Shown: positions 41,035 to 53,335 of the stretch, in pieces
Position numbering within the stretch: position 1 is the stretch's first letter
How the letters are laid out: every line of letters begins with the position of its first letter
Assembly (NCBI GenBank): GCA_964007475.1
Contig: OZ023273.1
Span: 51,461,525 to 51,525,524 of the forward strand
Length of the DNA stretch: 64,000 bases
Direction of reading: 5' to 3'
Source of the DNA: Hybos culiciformis
Taxonomy: Eukaryota > Arthropoda > Insecta > Diptera > Hybotidae
Program-made: the position numbers and the translations under genes
The notes under the pieces: model-generated
The model's input: the letters and a program-made list of their open reading frames with translations, nothing else
The model's database searches: none
Told to the model about the DNA's origin: nothing

Positions 41035-42617
41035 AATCCCTTCAATGATAGAAAAAATAAAATATTGCAATCAATTGCTAAAAGCCGTTCTGTTAATAGT
41101 TTTCATAAGTATTGCCAACCCTACATTAGGCTCAATTGTTATTGAAAAATCAGAAAACCAAGGCGGATTCCTGGTCATCAAACAAAACGAGGTACCTATT
41201 ATAAAAAATATTTCGAAAATTTATCACGTAATCAATACTGATGAAATAAATTTAACCTTGAATCAAATAGAAGAAAATATTAATAAAACCTTTAACCCCT
41301 CTATTGATCTCTTGATAGTAAAACAGTTAAAAGTTCAGATCAATAAAACACGTCACAACATTAAAACTCTAATACCACACAGACATAAGCGAGGTCTTAT
41401 GAATGTTGGAGGTAGCATTATGAAGTTTCTTTTTGGGAATTTAGATGAAGACGATAGAAATGAAATCGAATCACATTTTAAAGAAATTGATTTTAATAAT
41501 AAAAATTTAATTAGAAATTTAAATAAACAAATAAAAATTAATGACCAGCTTCAACAGAATATGGAATTATTACAAAAACGAATGACCGAAAACCAAGCTT
41601 TACTTAACTTAGCACCAAATATTTTATCCCGAAATATCAAAAATTTGCAATTTCTGACCATTTTAAATGACATTAACCTTTTCAATTCTGAAATAGACAA
41701 GATGCTGGCAAAACATTTTATTTGCGAAACAAGGTATTATGACTCATTCAATTTTGTCAAATGAGGAAATCGACGAATTTGAAATTGATGCCTATAAATA
41801 TAAGGAAATTAAAAGTTCACTTTTTTCTATCGACTCTCAAATAATTTTCGTGATTCTCATCCCTAATTTCTGTAAAGAGCTTGCTGTAAAATATCAAATA
41901 ATACCAATACCAAACGATAACTACAAAGAGATTGACATTGAGCCTACCACTATTTTAAAGTTACAAGAAAAAATTTATAATTATAATGATCAAAATCATA
42001 TTTCAAAATTAAAAGAATCGTATGGTTGTATAAAAAATTTAATATTTAATAAATACCAAAATTGTAGTAAAAGAAAAAATAATAATTTTGAAATTATAGA
42101 AATTTCCACCAATATGATTTTAAATAAAAACGCAAAAATTGTAAAATTTTCTAATGATTGTAATAATATCGAATACAGCTTGACAGGAAATAATTTTGTA
42201 ACATTTAATAATTGTACTGTAAAATTGAATGGTTTTGTTTTAAAAAATAGAGAAAGAATTGTTTATAATTAGATTGTAATCCCTAATTATCTTAAATTGG
42301 AAAACTTAAATTTCACACTTAGCATTAAAGATATTCATTTAAAACAAATAGAAAATTTAGATAAAATAGAATATTTTAATAAAAAATTAACAATCCATTC
42401 AATTTCGATATTTTCTGTAGTACCTATTATAATTATTATAATAACAATTTTTTATATTTATAAATTCATTAAGAATAAATTCAAACAAAAAAAATTGAAA
42501 AGTTTTGTAAAATCCAATAAAGAGGAAAAGGTAAAAACAGAGGAAACTCAGGAGAGTTCCCAACTTAATGTGGGGGGAGTTACATCTCCACCCTTATCTC
42601 TATATCCAATAGTTTAA
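40883..42617 (+). pseudogene. errantivirus-like env, broken
   Basis: This is an envelope-type glycoprotein gene of the insect errantivirus/baculovirus-F-like family. A hydrophobic signal-like stretch lies near codons at 41085-41140. A furin-type RHKRG site near 41390 is followed by a Gly-rich hydrophobic segment like the family's fusion peptide. A C-terminal transmembrane segment lies near 42415-42475. The frame is interrupted near 41750 and again by a TAG at 42270, so no full-length product is possible. It overlaps the integrase end, as usual in the group, and its last codons run into the LTR at 42578. Confidence 0.85.
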
Positions 42618-42956
42618 TTTTTAATTTCATTGTCAGCTTGCATTATTAATTCAAAATAAAACTTAATATCAAAAGATAAAAATTATAATAAAATGTTCTT
42701 GTGTGAGGAATTTATCAAGACCTCACACGAATAAAAAAAAATGTAAGATAAAGAAAATCCGAACAAAGAAAATGTTGGATTTAAAAGAAGATATTTCATT
42801 TTTTAGTTTTTAGTTTGTAGTTAGAATTAAAACCATTAAGACCTAAAAAATATTATAAAATAAAAGTATTTAATAAAAATAAAAAATCTGAGTTTATTTT
42901 GTTTGATAAAATAGTGATTTTTATTTTTTCAGAAGATTTTGAAATATAAATAAAAC
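42578..42956 (+). repeat. single LTR shared by the two errantivirus-like copies
   Basis: It starts AGTTACATCTCC directly after a GTGGGGGG polypurine tract (42570-42577) and ends just before TGGCGCAGTCGG. About 379 bp. It serves as 3' LTR of copy A and 5' LTR of copy B. No second LTR was found in the window. Confidence 0.7.
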
Positions 42957-42974
42957 TGGCGCAGTCGGTAGGAT
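42957..42974 (+). other. primer binding site, tRNA-Ser type
   Basis: TGGCGCAGTCGGTAGGAT follows the LTR directly. This is the primer sequence known for 17.6/297-type insect elements, complementary to the 3' end of a tRNA-Ser. Confidence 0.8.
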
Positions 42975-43263
42975 TGCCGATATTGTAAAGGAAGAAAAAT
43001 ATTTACTATACAAAAATAGAAAATCAAGAAAAAAAAAAAAAAAAATCTTGTCAAAATTCTTAAATACTATTTAATTTAAAAATAGTAAAAGAAAAATAAA
43101 TTTGTTAAAACTTTTTTTTCTCCTTTCACAAAAGAAATCTTGTTAAAGATTGAAAACGGCAATAAAGTCCAACAAAAAAAAAAAAAATAAATAAAAATCA
43201 AAATCAGAAAAAAAAATTTACTATTAGTTTACAAATAAATAAAAATTTATCAGATTTCGTAAA
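42975..43263 (+). other. A-rich leader of the errantivirus-like copy B
   Basis: Untranslated A-rich sequence between primer site and gag. No ORF or clear fold was noticed. Confidence 0.6.
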
Positions 43264-44154
43264 ATGGCATTACCAATAACATTAGCAGACATTATCAAAG
43301 AAGCTCGTTCAGTACCAGCATTTACCGGAGAAGACACATTTAGTCTGAGGTCTTTCATTAATGAGGTTGAAATATTAATTCCTATGGTAGAAAATGAGAT
43401 TGAAAAAAGATACGTATATAAAATTTTATTATCAAAAATCCAGGGGCCAGCAGCTGTAGCCATCCGAAGAGTTCCAGAGCTTACATGGGAGTTGGTGAAA
43501 GGTCAACTAAAAACATCATTTGGTGTCAGTACCAGTTATCTCGACTTAAAGGAGCAAGCAGATCGTGTTAATTCCAGAAACGTAAGTGTACTTTATAACG
43601 AATTAAGTAAAATTCTTGACAAGTTAAATCTTAAATATGAATTAGATAACGATAGACAAGCTGAATTCAATCCTATAAATAATGGAAGGTCTATACTTAA
43701 TAAATTTCTTAATAAAATCGATAGGGTAGACTCAATGTTCTTAAGAACAAAAAATGTAAGATCTTTAGAAGAAGCTCATCAAGCTTTGATCGAAACTGGT
43801 ATAACGGCAACTGACAGCAAACTTTCAAATAAAAGCTCAAACCAATTCCAAAGAAAATTTAACCAAGAACCAAAAAGTTCAGTACAATATAAAAATTTCA
43901 ATAATAGAAACGAAAATGTTGCTAATATGAATAATAATTATTCAAATCAAAACAATTCGAATAATAGAAATTTTAATTCAAATCGGTTTATTGATTATCG
44001 AAATAATAACAATGAAAATAGAAGATATAGAAATTCTGGTTATTTTTATAACCAAAGAAATAATCAACCACCACAAGTGCCAATGGAGGTTGACCATAAT
44101 TCTGAAATTAAGGAAAATTTTCATCAGGTTTTTCAACCTACCGACTTCCCATAG
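43264..44154 (+). CDS. gag: errantivirus-like Gag, copy B
   Basis: 296 codons from the ATG at 43264, uninterrupted. The first ~190 residues form the capsid-like region (FTGEDTFSLRSFINEVE near residue 20, LLSKIQGPAAVAI near 60). The C terminus is rich in Asn, Arg and Gln and lacks a CCHC knuckle, as is common for errantivirus Gag. It precedes pol in the -1 frame; A AAT TTT at 44115-44121 is in the right register for frameshifting. It is the only unbroken gene of this cluster. Confidence 0.85.
   Translation: MALPITLADIIKEARSVPAFTGEDTFSLRSFINEVEILIPMVENEIEKRYVYKILLSKIQGPAAVAIRRVPELTWELVKGQLKTSFGVSTSYLDLKEQADRVNSRNVSVLYNELSKILDKLNLKYELDNDRQAEFNPINNGRSILNKFLNKIDRVDSMFLRTKNVRSLEEAHQALIETGITATDSKLSNKSSNQFQRKFNQEPKSSVQYKNFNNRNENVANMNNNYSNQNNSNNRNFNSNRFIDYRNNNNENRRYRNSGYFYNQRNNQPPQVPMEVDHNSEIKENFHQVFQPTDFP
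44115..44121 (+). promoter_or_regulatory. -1 frameshift heptamer A AAT TTT
   Basis: In the gag frame the bases read A AAT TTT, and the -1 frame is open from here into the protease motif. The family uses -1 frameshifting between gag and pol. Confidence 0.6.
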
Positions 44155-46038
44155 CAACATTAACAATAGAGGGTAAAAGGCTGGACTGTCTAATCGACAC
44201 AGGGTCCGCCACCTCTTTAATTTCCGACGAAATTTTTCAAAAAAATAGATATCGACCTCTCTAAAGAAACATTGAATTAAGAACTCTTTCTGGAAGTCAG
44301 GTAGTTGAATATGAACTCATTACAAAATTGCCGGAGGAATTTATGGACTGTCAATCTACTATGTCCTGGAAAATTTTAAAATTTAGTGGTAAAAAATTCC
44401 AAGCTCTTATAGGACAAAATATTCTTAAAGCTCTAGGGATCGTAATCGACTTATTAAACGACCATTTTGAGGTTAACCATCAAGTAATAAAATTTAACTC
44501 AGGTTGCCCCTACGTAGAAATATATCAACTTGAAAATCTCGAGCTTAACAACACCGAATTATTTACAAAATTAAAAACCGATAATATGAATTTAGAGGAA
44601 GGCAATAGCTTAAAAAATATTTTAGCTAGGAACTCAGATCTTTTCTATAACGAAGGAGACAGTTTTACTAACGTAAAGGATGTAAAACACCAAATAATCA
44701 CTAAAAATGATCAGGCAATCTATAGTAAAATCTACCGATTTCCTCGGGTTCACGAAGAAGAAGTAAAAAAACAAGTAAGGCAAATGTTACATCAAAATAT
44801 AATAAAACCATCGAGTAGCCCTTATAATAACCCGGTTTGGGTAGTATCAAAAAAAATGGATTATTCCGGGATCCAAAAATGGCGAATAGTCATTGACTAT
44901 CGCAAATTAAATGAGGTAACGATCGAAGATAAGTTTCCCATTCCAAATATTGACTCGACGAGCGCAATATTTTACAACTCTCGATCTGGCAAAAGGTTTT
45001 CACCAAATTCTGGTCGACGAGAAAGATCGTCACAAGACAGCTTTCTCTACACCAGAGGGTCATAACGAATTCGTTCGAATGCCTTTTGGGCTTAAAAATT
45101 CCCCCGCGACATTCCAAAGGATGATGAACCATGTCTTGAGGGAATATATCGGAAAAATTTGTGTTGTTTATTTAGATGATATACTCATCTTTTCCTCTCT
45201 TCAAGAACACGTCCAAGCAATATACAAAATTTTTGAAAAATTAAGGGAATTTAATCTGAAAATACAAGCAGATAAATGTAAATTTTTCGCAAAGGAAACA
45301 GAATACTTGGGACACATTCTTACTTCGGAAGGTATTAAGCCAAACGATAAAAAAATTGAAGTTATAAGAAATATTAATTTACCCAAAAGTCCCAAGCAAA
45401 TTAAAAGTTTTCTCGGTATTGCAGGATATTATAGAAAATTTATAAAGGACTACGCAAAGGTAGCCCATCCTATGACAAAATATCTTAAAAAAAGTAATAA
45501 ATTAAATATTCATGACCCTTTGTATAAAGAGTCATTCGAAAAACTTAAAAGTTTAATAACTACTCATCCAGTCCTTCATTATCCTGATTTTAATAAAAAA
45601 TTCGTCTTAACAACTGACGCGTCTAATTTTGCGATCGGTGCTGTTTTATCCCAAGACGGTCATCCTATCAGTTACGCTAGTAGGACTTTAAATAATCATG
45701 AGTGCAATTATTCAAATATAGAGAAAGAGCTCCTTGCCATAGTATGGGCCACTAAATATTTTAGGCCATACTTATATGGTACAAAATTTCTCATAAAAAC
45801 AGATCATCGTCCCTTAGTTTGGTTAAACTCCTTAAAGGAGCCAAATTCTAAATTACAGAGATGGCGAATCAAATTAAATGAGTATGAATTTGAAATTGAA
45901 TACGTTAAAGGGAAGGAAAATAATGTCGCCGACTTTCTTAGCCGTATCGACACAGATACAAAAGAAGTTAATGATCTTGATTTTACAGAAAATAACAACA
46001 AATATAACAACAAATATAATATAATCTTAAATACTTAA
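44145..46038 (+). pseudogene. errantivirus-like pol, copy B (PR, RT, RNase H), broken
   Basis: The protease motif CLIDTGSATSLIS lies near 44185-44225. The frame is lost in an A7 run near 44240. RT is open from about 44328, then a 17-bp deletion near 44960, relative to copy A, shifts the frame; RT and RNase H resume at 44950 in another frame up to 46038. A further 3-bp deletion is present near 45195. Homology with copy A stops near 46005, before the integrase. Inactive. Confidence 0.85.
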
Positions 46039-46996
46039 TGCCTATACTTGTACATTGACAAATCGGCTAAAACCCTGCTATTTGTTAATGATCTTTTAGC
46101 CAAATTTTTCTTCTAATTCATTGTAATCTAAAAAATCATAATATACATACAAATTACAATTTGATTCTGCTTTCGCAATAAAATAAACTAAAGTTGGAAG
46201 TCAACACCGAAGTTATTTTTCTTTATCTATAATTCATAGAAAAGTTCAAGTTATTAATATTAAGTAATTTTCTAATAAAATTATGTTCCGGAAATAGATA
46301 AAAGATTTTTGTTTTACAATCTCAAAATTTCTCGTTTTTAAATTGAAATAAACAACTTGAAATCTTATAAAGAATATTAAATATACCTAGTCACGTATTT
46401 TTTATCAGATTATTCTATAGACAGTATAAAATCATATATAAATTACTCTTTAATTGATTAGAGAAGTTTTTATAAAATTATAAACATACGGAATTAACCA
46501 AAATCAAATATAATTTCTATGTGGAAAGAAACAGATTTTAATATAATAATAACATTAAAAAAATTTAATTGGATAAATATATGAAGATTTTGTACTTATA
46601 AAGTTAAATTTTTATTTCAAATGTTTATATTGAATTATGCTTACATAAATTTTATCGATTTCTTAGAACTTACAAAAAGGATTATAAATTACGTTAAGCT
46701 AAATTAATAAACGCTTTTAAGTTTTTATGATAATATAAAATGATATGAAATCAATTTTATATTTTACAAAATATAATGAAGCTAAACAACAAATTAACAA
46801 AATAAACTTTAAATAATAATCAGAAGTATACTCTATCTCATATTGATTTCATGTTTTTACTTTTACATTTTTTTTAGTAAAATTAAGAAATTTCTGTTAT
46901 TTTGCATGTCGCTTACAATTTTCTCTAAATTCATGAAAATTACATTATGTTATATAAGAAGTTGTGAAGAATTTATAAATGTGTATGTTAAATGTA
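46039..46996. other. AT-rich sequence after the errantivirus-like cluster
   Basis: No coding block. AATAAAATAAACTAAAG followed by TTGGAAGTCAACACCGAAG near 46200 looks like an LTR end (polyadenylation signal and terminus) but no partner was found. Confidence 0.4.
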
Positions 46997-48190
46997 TTTT
47001 AATGCGCATGTCTTCGGTAAGTTGTTTTTACATTCGCAAATTTAGCTCGGTAAATGGTCCATTACATGCATCAATACACATGCAATTATAGAGGAATGTA
47101 AATTGTATTTACATTTCCCTGTGATGTAAATTGTATTTACATTGCTCTATATTGTATTTACATTCTTCATTTTGAACTGCGTAATACTATAAACAAAAAT
47201 AATATCACTCACACTCACAATATTTCAATACAGACAAACACCAAAAAAAAAAAAAATTGCAAATGTATACCTCTCACATGCATCATATCAATGTCAAACA
47301 AAGCTTAGTTTATAATGCTAAAATCTAAATTTTCCCTCTGAGCTAATCTATATTTTCCCTCTGAGCAAAAAAAAAAAAAAAAAAAAGAACCAATAAAAAA
47401 ATACGCGGCTATTTTTTTTTTTTCTAAAAAGCGGCCAGTCGATCAGTCGATGAATTTTCTTAACATGTGTTTCAATCTACTATTTTTAAAGGATCTTCGA
47501 ACCTCTACTACTAAATTTTTAAACGAGTGTGGTTGGATTTTAGTACAAAAATTTAAACCACACTTCAAAAATTGCACTTATTTTTATTCAAAAAAACAAA
47601 ATGAATAAAAATAGAACAATGGTAACCCTGAAAATATCTTTGTTGTCATTATAAAGTTTGCTGTGATTGTCAAATGTCAAGTAAGAATTTTTTTTTCTTT
47701 TATCAACAAACGAGGAAAATGGCAGCAACAAGGAGATTATTTATTGTAAATATAAATTATAATTATATAATTATTATTTGATTTTATTTTTAATTATAAA
47801 AAAAAGTAATTATAAAATTATTATTATTTTTTTTAATAATTAAAAATAAAATTAAATAAAATTTAAGAAGACCATTAGTTCCTAAAATAATAAAATAAAA
47901 ATTAGTAATTTTTCTAAAAAAAAAATATTCGATTTTTTTTTTTCCAAAAAAGAAAATGAATAATTTTTTTTAGAAAAAATATTAATTTTTTTTTAATATT
48001 TTAGGAATTAGCTGATCTTAAATCATCCGGTTTGATTAAACATCCGTATTAATTAAATTTTATTTCCTTGCTTCATTTTTAACTTTTTTGTTTATTTTTT
48101 TCATTGTAAATGTATTGTTTTCAACTCCCTCTCCCATGCACATTAAAGCAGTATACAATACATGGTAATCAAATTTGTTATACAGCTCGT

Positions 48191-48300
48191 TGTGTATACA
48201 CACAAACACATAGACACTCGTGAATATTATATCACTCGACCTTCGGTCTCGTGATATAAATATGACTCGTATCTATGTGTTTGTGTGTATACACAACTCG
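48191..48300. repeat. palindrome around GTGTATACACAC near the arm end
   Basis: GTTGTGTATACACACAAACA (48190s) and TGTTTGTGTGTATACACAAC (48270s) form inverted arms around CGACCTTCGGTCTCG. The same structure with a shorter loop lies at about 50725-50805 in the right arm. Confidence 0.8.
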
Positions 48301-48343
48301 CAAGAATAACAAATTTTCATACCATGTATTGTAATCTACTATT

Positions 48344-50681
48344 AAACGACAGGAATATTTTTCTGTCTCATGCTTTATGCACGTTTGGGTGAAAAGACAC
48401 AGAGTTCCATTTTTTATCTTCAAAGAAAAAGATCGGAAAAGGAAAAGATAATTTAAAGCTTATTTTTTCTTTACCCTCAAAGATAAAGATAAAATAATGT
48501 TAAAATTTCAAGGGATAGAGAAAAAATTGTGAATTTATAAACAAATTTTTAAAAGAGAGGATAAAACAAAGAAAAAATAAACGAAAAAATAATTTTGTTT
48601 TGGTTTTAAGTCAAGATAATATAAAGAAAAAATAACGCAAAGGATAAAACATAAGAAAAAATTGCTAAGTTTTCTATAAAATATCCAAGGAGAATTTAAA
48701 TGATAATTTAAAGATAATATAAAGAAAACGAAACACAAAAATGTGTACCTATGCTCCTATGCACAGGTTTTTTGAATTAGAGAAAAGTAAATAAACATTT
48801 TTTTTGTTCACACAAACATAAACAAACACACACAAATAAAGAACATAGAAAAAATAATTTTTTATACACATTATTTTTTCGTTGTGTTGAAAAATGAGTA
48901 CCTATTTCTCATTTATAATCTCTTAATTGATAATCTTTTCTTCGTCCCTTCGATAAATTAACGAATAGTTTATCGTTTTCTTTTGATCTGTAGAATTTTT
49001 ATGTAAATTTTTTCTTTTTCTTTATTTTTTCTTTTAAATTCTCCATAAATTCTCCGCGTAAAGACAAATTAAAGATAAAGATTTTTGTAGTGAAACTTCT
49101 TTAGAGGCATTGTGATTGAGAGTGAAAAAAATGTAAGTGTCAAAAACCGAACAATTATTGTCAAAAAATAAAACAAAATTCAAACGATTATTGTCAAAAT
49201 TCGAACGATTATTGTCAAAAAAAAAGGCAAAAAAAAAAGAAAAAAGAAAAAATTTATGTGTCAGCTGATGATAAAACCGACAGCCGCTAGCAACTTAATG
49301 AAGCTTATCAGCGCAATAACCTACTCTATATTAGCTCAGAATTAAAGTCGAAAATACTATTTTTTTTTTCGATTGAAAGGGAAATATAATTTATTTTAAA
49401 TTATTGAATAACAAATATTTCATTTATTAATTATTAGTGCTAATTTTCAAAAAGTTTTTGGAATACAAATATGTATTCTGAATAAAAATGTTCCAATGCA
49501 CCTATTTTGTAGATAATTTATTTATGACATTAATTTTTCTTAATGTAATTTGTAGTTTGTTGGTGTAATTTATTTTTGACATTAAATTACACTAATAAAA
49601 TGCAGGAGGAATATTTTTTTACAATTCCTTTTCAGAAGTACTAATAAACATGAAATTTTTCAGGCATATTTGCAAAAGTTATTTTAGGTTAAACTTTTCG
49701 GGCAACAAAAATAAAAACATGATTTAAGCCACGCTGCTGTTTTTTCATACATTATTGTCGCGAATAACCGGAATTGTGTTTAAAGCTTAAAATATAGTAG
49801 GAATCATCTGCAATCAGTGTTGCCATAAATCTAGTTATTTTGAAATAATTTTATGCCACTAAACTTTTTGAGCTTAAAAAGTATTTCAGAATTTTTAAAT
49901 GCTTTTATCTCTAATATGGTGTTCGCTTTAGGAGAATATTTGTGGTATATGCTGTTTTCCGGAATATTTCAGGATTTTTCATATAAAAATATATTCCGGA
50001 ATATGTATATTCCACTTTCATATTCTAGTTTGTCAGAGTTAAAATTCTATATTTATAGTTACTTTCACTCACTTTTTGAAATTTTTTTATAGTTGGCAAC
50101 AATTTTTTTTGTCAAATTCGAGTCAAAATGAAAAAAAAAAAACAAAATAAAATTGATAAAAAGTGAGATAAAAAGTCAAAATTTTCAACAACAAATTTCT
50201 AAATTTTTGTATAAATCATTAAATTCCACTTCTCATCAAATTTTGTAATGCGAACGGTAATTTGCTTTCCGGAATATAAGTGGAATTTAAATTAGAATGC
50301 GAACAAGGTATAAGCAGTCGCTGGGTTTTAATTTTTTCTAAGCCGCCGAATTCCCCAAAACAAGTAATTTTAAGTCGACTGACCGCAGCATTCGAAGGAC
50401 AAAAATCAACTAGTCGCCGTCGAAAAAATCAATCGGCGTCATATCTTATATGCACTTGGCCATTTTAAATATTTATTTAGCCGTCCCAGAAAATACTACT
50501 TGCCATGAAGTTTCACTTCTTCCGTGTGTCCCGAGACTCACATATTTTTTTTTAATTTTTCTTTTTCTTTATTTTTTCTTTAAATTATCCATAAATTCTC
50601 CGCATCAAGAAAAAATAGCGATAAGATAATTTAATAAATTATCTTCAATGATAAAATCAGGAACTTTGAAAAGACATGAAA
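48344..50681. other. spacer of the long inverted-repeat element
   Basis: AT-rich. A ~60-bp segment with TTTTCTTTATTTTTTCTTT and CCATAAATTCTCCGC is present near 49014-49060 and again near 50560-50605. An open frame at 49853-50092 has no protein-like pattern. No transposase seen. Confidence 0.5.
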
Positions 50682-52043
50682 TAGTAGATTACAATACATG
50701 TTAAGAAAATTTGTTATTCTTGCGAGTTGTGTATACACACAAACACATAAACACGAGTCATATTTATATTGACGAGTGTCTATGTGTTTGTGTGTATACA
50801 CAACGAGCTGTATAACAAATTTGATTAACATGTATTGTATACTGCTTTAATGTGCATGGGAGAGGGAGTTGAAAACAATACATTTACAATGAAAAAAATA
50901 AACAAAAAAGCAAGGAAATAAAATTTAATTAATACGGAAGTAAATTTATTTCTCGAAATGATTTCAAACCGGATGATTTAAGATCAGCTAATTCCTAAAA
51001 TATTAAAAAAAAATTAGTAATTTTTCCAAAAAAAATTATTCATTTTCTTTTTTGCAAAAAAAAAAATCGAATAATTTTTTTTTAGAAAAATTACTAATTT
51101 TTTTTTTATTATTTTAGGAACTAATGGTCTTCTTAAATTTTATTTAATTTTATTTTTAATTATTAAAAAAAATAATAATAATTTTATAATTATTTTTTTT
51201 TTATAATTAAAAATAAAATCAAATAATAATTATATAATTATAATTTATATTTACAATAAATAATCTCCTTGTTGCTGCCATTTTCCTAGTTTGTTGATAA
51301 AAGAAAAAAAAATTCTTACTTGACATTTGACATCAAACTTTATAATGACAACAAAGATATTTTCAGGGTTACCATTGTTCTATTTTTATTCATTTTCTTT
51401 TTTTGAATAAAAATAAGTGCAATTTTTGAAGTGTGGTTTAAATTTTTGTACTAAAATCCAACCACACTAGTTTAAAAATTTAGTAGTAGAGGTTCGAAGA
51501 TCCTTTAAAAATAGTAGATTGAAACACAAATGTTAAGAAAATTCATCGACTGATCGACAGGCCGCTTTTTAGAAAAAAAAAAATAGTATTTTTTTATTGG
51601 TTCTTTTTTTTTTTTTTCTTTTGTTTGCTCAGAGGGAAAATATAGATTAGCTCAGAGGGAAAATATAGATTTTTAGCATTAGAAACTAAGCTTTGTTTGA
51701 CATTGATATGATGCATGTGAGAGGTATACATTTGCAATTTTTTTTTTTTTTGGTATTTGGCTGTATGGAAATATTTTGAGTGTGAGTGATATTATTTTTG
51801 TTTATAGTATTACGCAGTTCAAAATGAAGAATGTAAATACAATATAGAGCAATGTAAATACAATTTATATCACAGGGAAATGTAAATACAATTTACATTG
51901 CTCTATAATTGCATGTGTATTGATGCATGTAATGGACCATTTACCGAGCTAAATTTGCGAATGTAAATACAACTTACTGAAGCCCTGCGCATTAAAAAAA
52001 ATTACGATTGTCATGTGAAAATGAAAGCTTTAACATGATAATA

Positions 52044-52228
52044 GAGTATACGATTCAAATCACTTGACCAATCCGTTATGCAAAGCTTTCCCTTTCCATT
52101 ACTAAATTCCATACAAAATTGCATGAGCTTTTTTTCTTAAATAATTTCCCCTAAATTTTGTACGGAATTTTGTAATGGAAAGGGAAAGCTATGCATAACG
52201 AATTGGTCAAGTAATTTGAATCGTACTC
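52044..52228. mobile_element. 185-bp MITE, TA target duplication
   Basis: The long inverted arms include ACTTGACCAAT and ATTGGTCAAGT, then CTTTCCCTTTCCATTAC and GTAATGGAAAGGGAAAG. The ends GAGTATACGATTC and GAATCGTACTC are flanked by TA at 52042-52043 and 52229-52230. TA suggests Tc1/mariner-type mobilisation. Confidence 0.8.
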
Positions 52229-52722
52229 TATTCCTTAAATTATGGTTTAATTAAAACTTAAAAATGAAAATAGCATAAATAAAAATTATTGATTTAAATT
52301 ATACAAGAAAAACATATCCTAGAAACATACCATGAGTCAACATACTTGCAACATTTAATTGAAATTGCATTAAATGAGAAAGGAATGAGCATAACGTTAT
52401 GATATGCTATATGTTATCTATTATTATTTTTAAAATTTCTCTGCATTTGAAGACTTTAAACTGTCCTTTCTTTTCCAAAAATAAAACGTTTGGAAAATTT
52501 TTTTCAACCATACAAATTGAAAACGAATGCTAAATTCCACAATAATTAAATATTTTGAAAGAAACATAACATAACCCAATTTAATAAACATATGTATGCT
52601 TCAAAATGTTAGTACGCACGGATGTTAAAACAATTCCAAACCAATGATATATTACGATACAAACAGTTATTAATGTTATTATGCCTTAAACTTGTTTTTT
52701 ATTATTTTCACACTATGTATTT

Positions 52723-53327
52723 TAGGGTTTGCAGCCCCGGGATCCCGGGATCCAGAAATCCCGGGATCCCGTTGTTTCTTTAAATCCCGAAATCCCGTGA
52801 CTAAAATAACTAATCCCGGGATTTAATTTTTGTCTGAATTATATTTTGAAATTTTTATCTCGTCAAAATTCTCTAAGAATTTAATCGCAGATTTTTTTTT
52901 GTAATACATACGTAGAATTTTTTTAGTGCAATTATTTTTTTCTCAACAAAATGTTCCAAGAATTTAATTCTCAGAAAATTTAAATTTTTTTTATGGAATA
53001 CGTAGAATTTTTTTGTGCAATTAACTAGTTCTAGACGCATTTTAGTTTTACGCATTTAATATTCAGTTTACAATTAAAATTTACGAGTGAACAAGTGTTT
53101 TGGTGAGCATAATAGAACAATAAGATAGTTTATTAGTGTGGTTTTCAAAGATTAGATTTTTTATTTATGTTTTCAGTTTTATTATGCAATTTCAACTATG
53201 ATAATGTGTAAGTATTTTTCATAAATAGTCAATTCTAATCCCGGTACCAATCCCGGGATCCCGGGATTTAAATAATGTGATCCCGAAATCCCGGGATTGG
53301 AAATATAATACGGGATTGCAAACCCTA
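52723..53327. mobile_element. 605-bp hAT-type MITE rich in CCCGGGAT
   Basis: The termini TAGGGTTTGCA and TGCAAACCCTA are flanked by the exact 8-bp duplication ATGTATTT (52715-52722, 53328-53335). The subterminal regions are packed with ATCCCGGGAT and close variants in both orientations, standing out in this AT-rich DNA. These look like transposase-binding sites. No coding capacity was recognised. Confidence 0.9.
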
Positions 53328-53335
53328 ATGTATTT

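Larger units (their letters stand above)
38014..46010 (+). mobile_element. two broken errantivirus-like copies in tandem around one LTR
   Basis: Order on +: pol copy A starting inside the protease region (38014), integrase, env, one LTR (42578-42956), primer site, gag, pol copy B ending after RNase H (about 46005). Copies A and B of pol are nearly identical from GAAGTCAGGTAG (38014 and 44293) to TTTTACAGAAAATAACAAC (about 39740 and 46000). Upstream copy A lacks gag and 5' LTR; downstream copy B lacks integrase, env and 3' LTR. This is the pattern of a head-to-tail tandem trimmed at both ends. Env plus a tRNA-Ser primer place it with insect errantiviruses of the 17.6/gypsy type. Each copy has frame breaks, so neither is functional. 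Confidence 0.85.
46997..51997. mobile_element. ~5-kb element with ~1.3-kb inverted-repeat arms
   Basis: The left arm 46997-48343 and right arm 50682-51997 are inverted copies along nearly their whole length. Shared blocks include TTTAGCTCGGTAAATGGTCC, TAATTGCATGTGTATTGATG, CCCTCTGAGC and TTGTGTGTATACACAACTCG. The arms differ by small indels; for example the right arm has ~22 extra bases near 50940. The 2.3-kb spacer is AT-rich and has no recognisable protein. Such architecture fits a foldback-type or long-TIR DNA element. Target duplication and exact tips are uncertain because the arms fade outward at about 46997 and 51997. Confidence 0.8.

Noticed and set aside
48535..48738. 67-codon minus-strand ORF
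   Set aside because: Low-complexity translation of AAAGATAAAATAA-type repeats. No conserved pattern.
49853..50092. 79-codon ORF in the spacer of the long inverted-repeat element
   Set aside because: Rich in Phe, Tyr and Leu as expected from AT-rich DNA, no motif recognised, no splice context.
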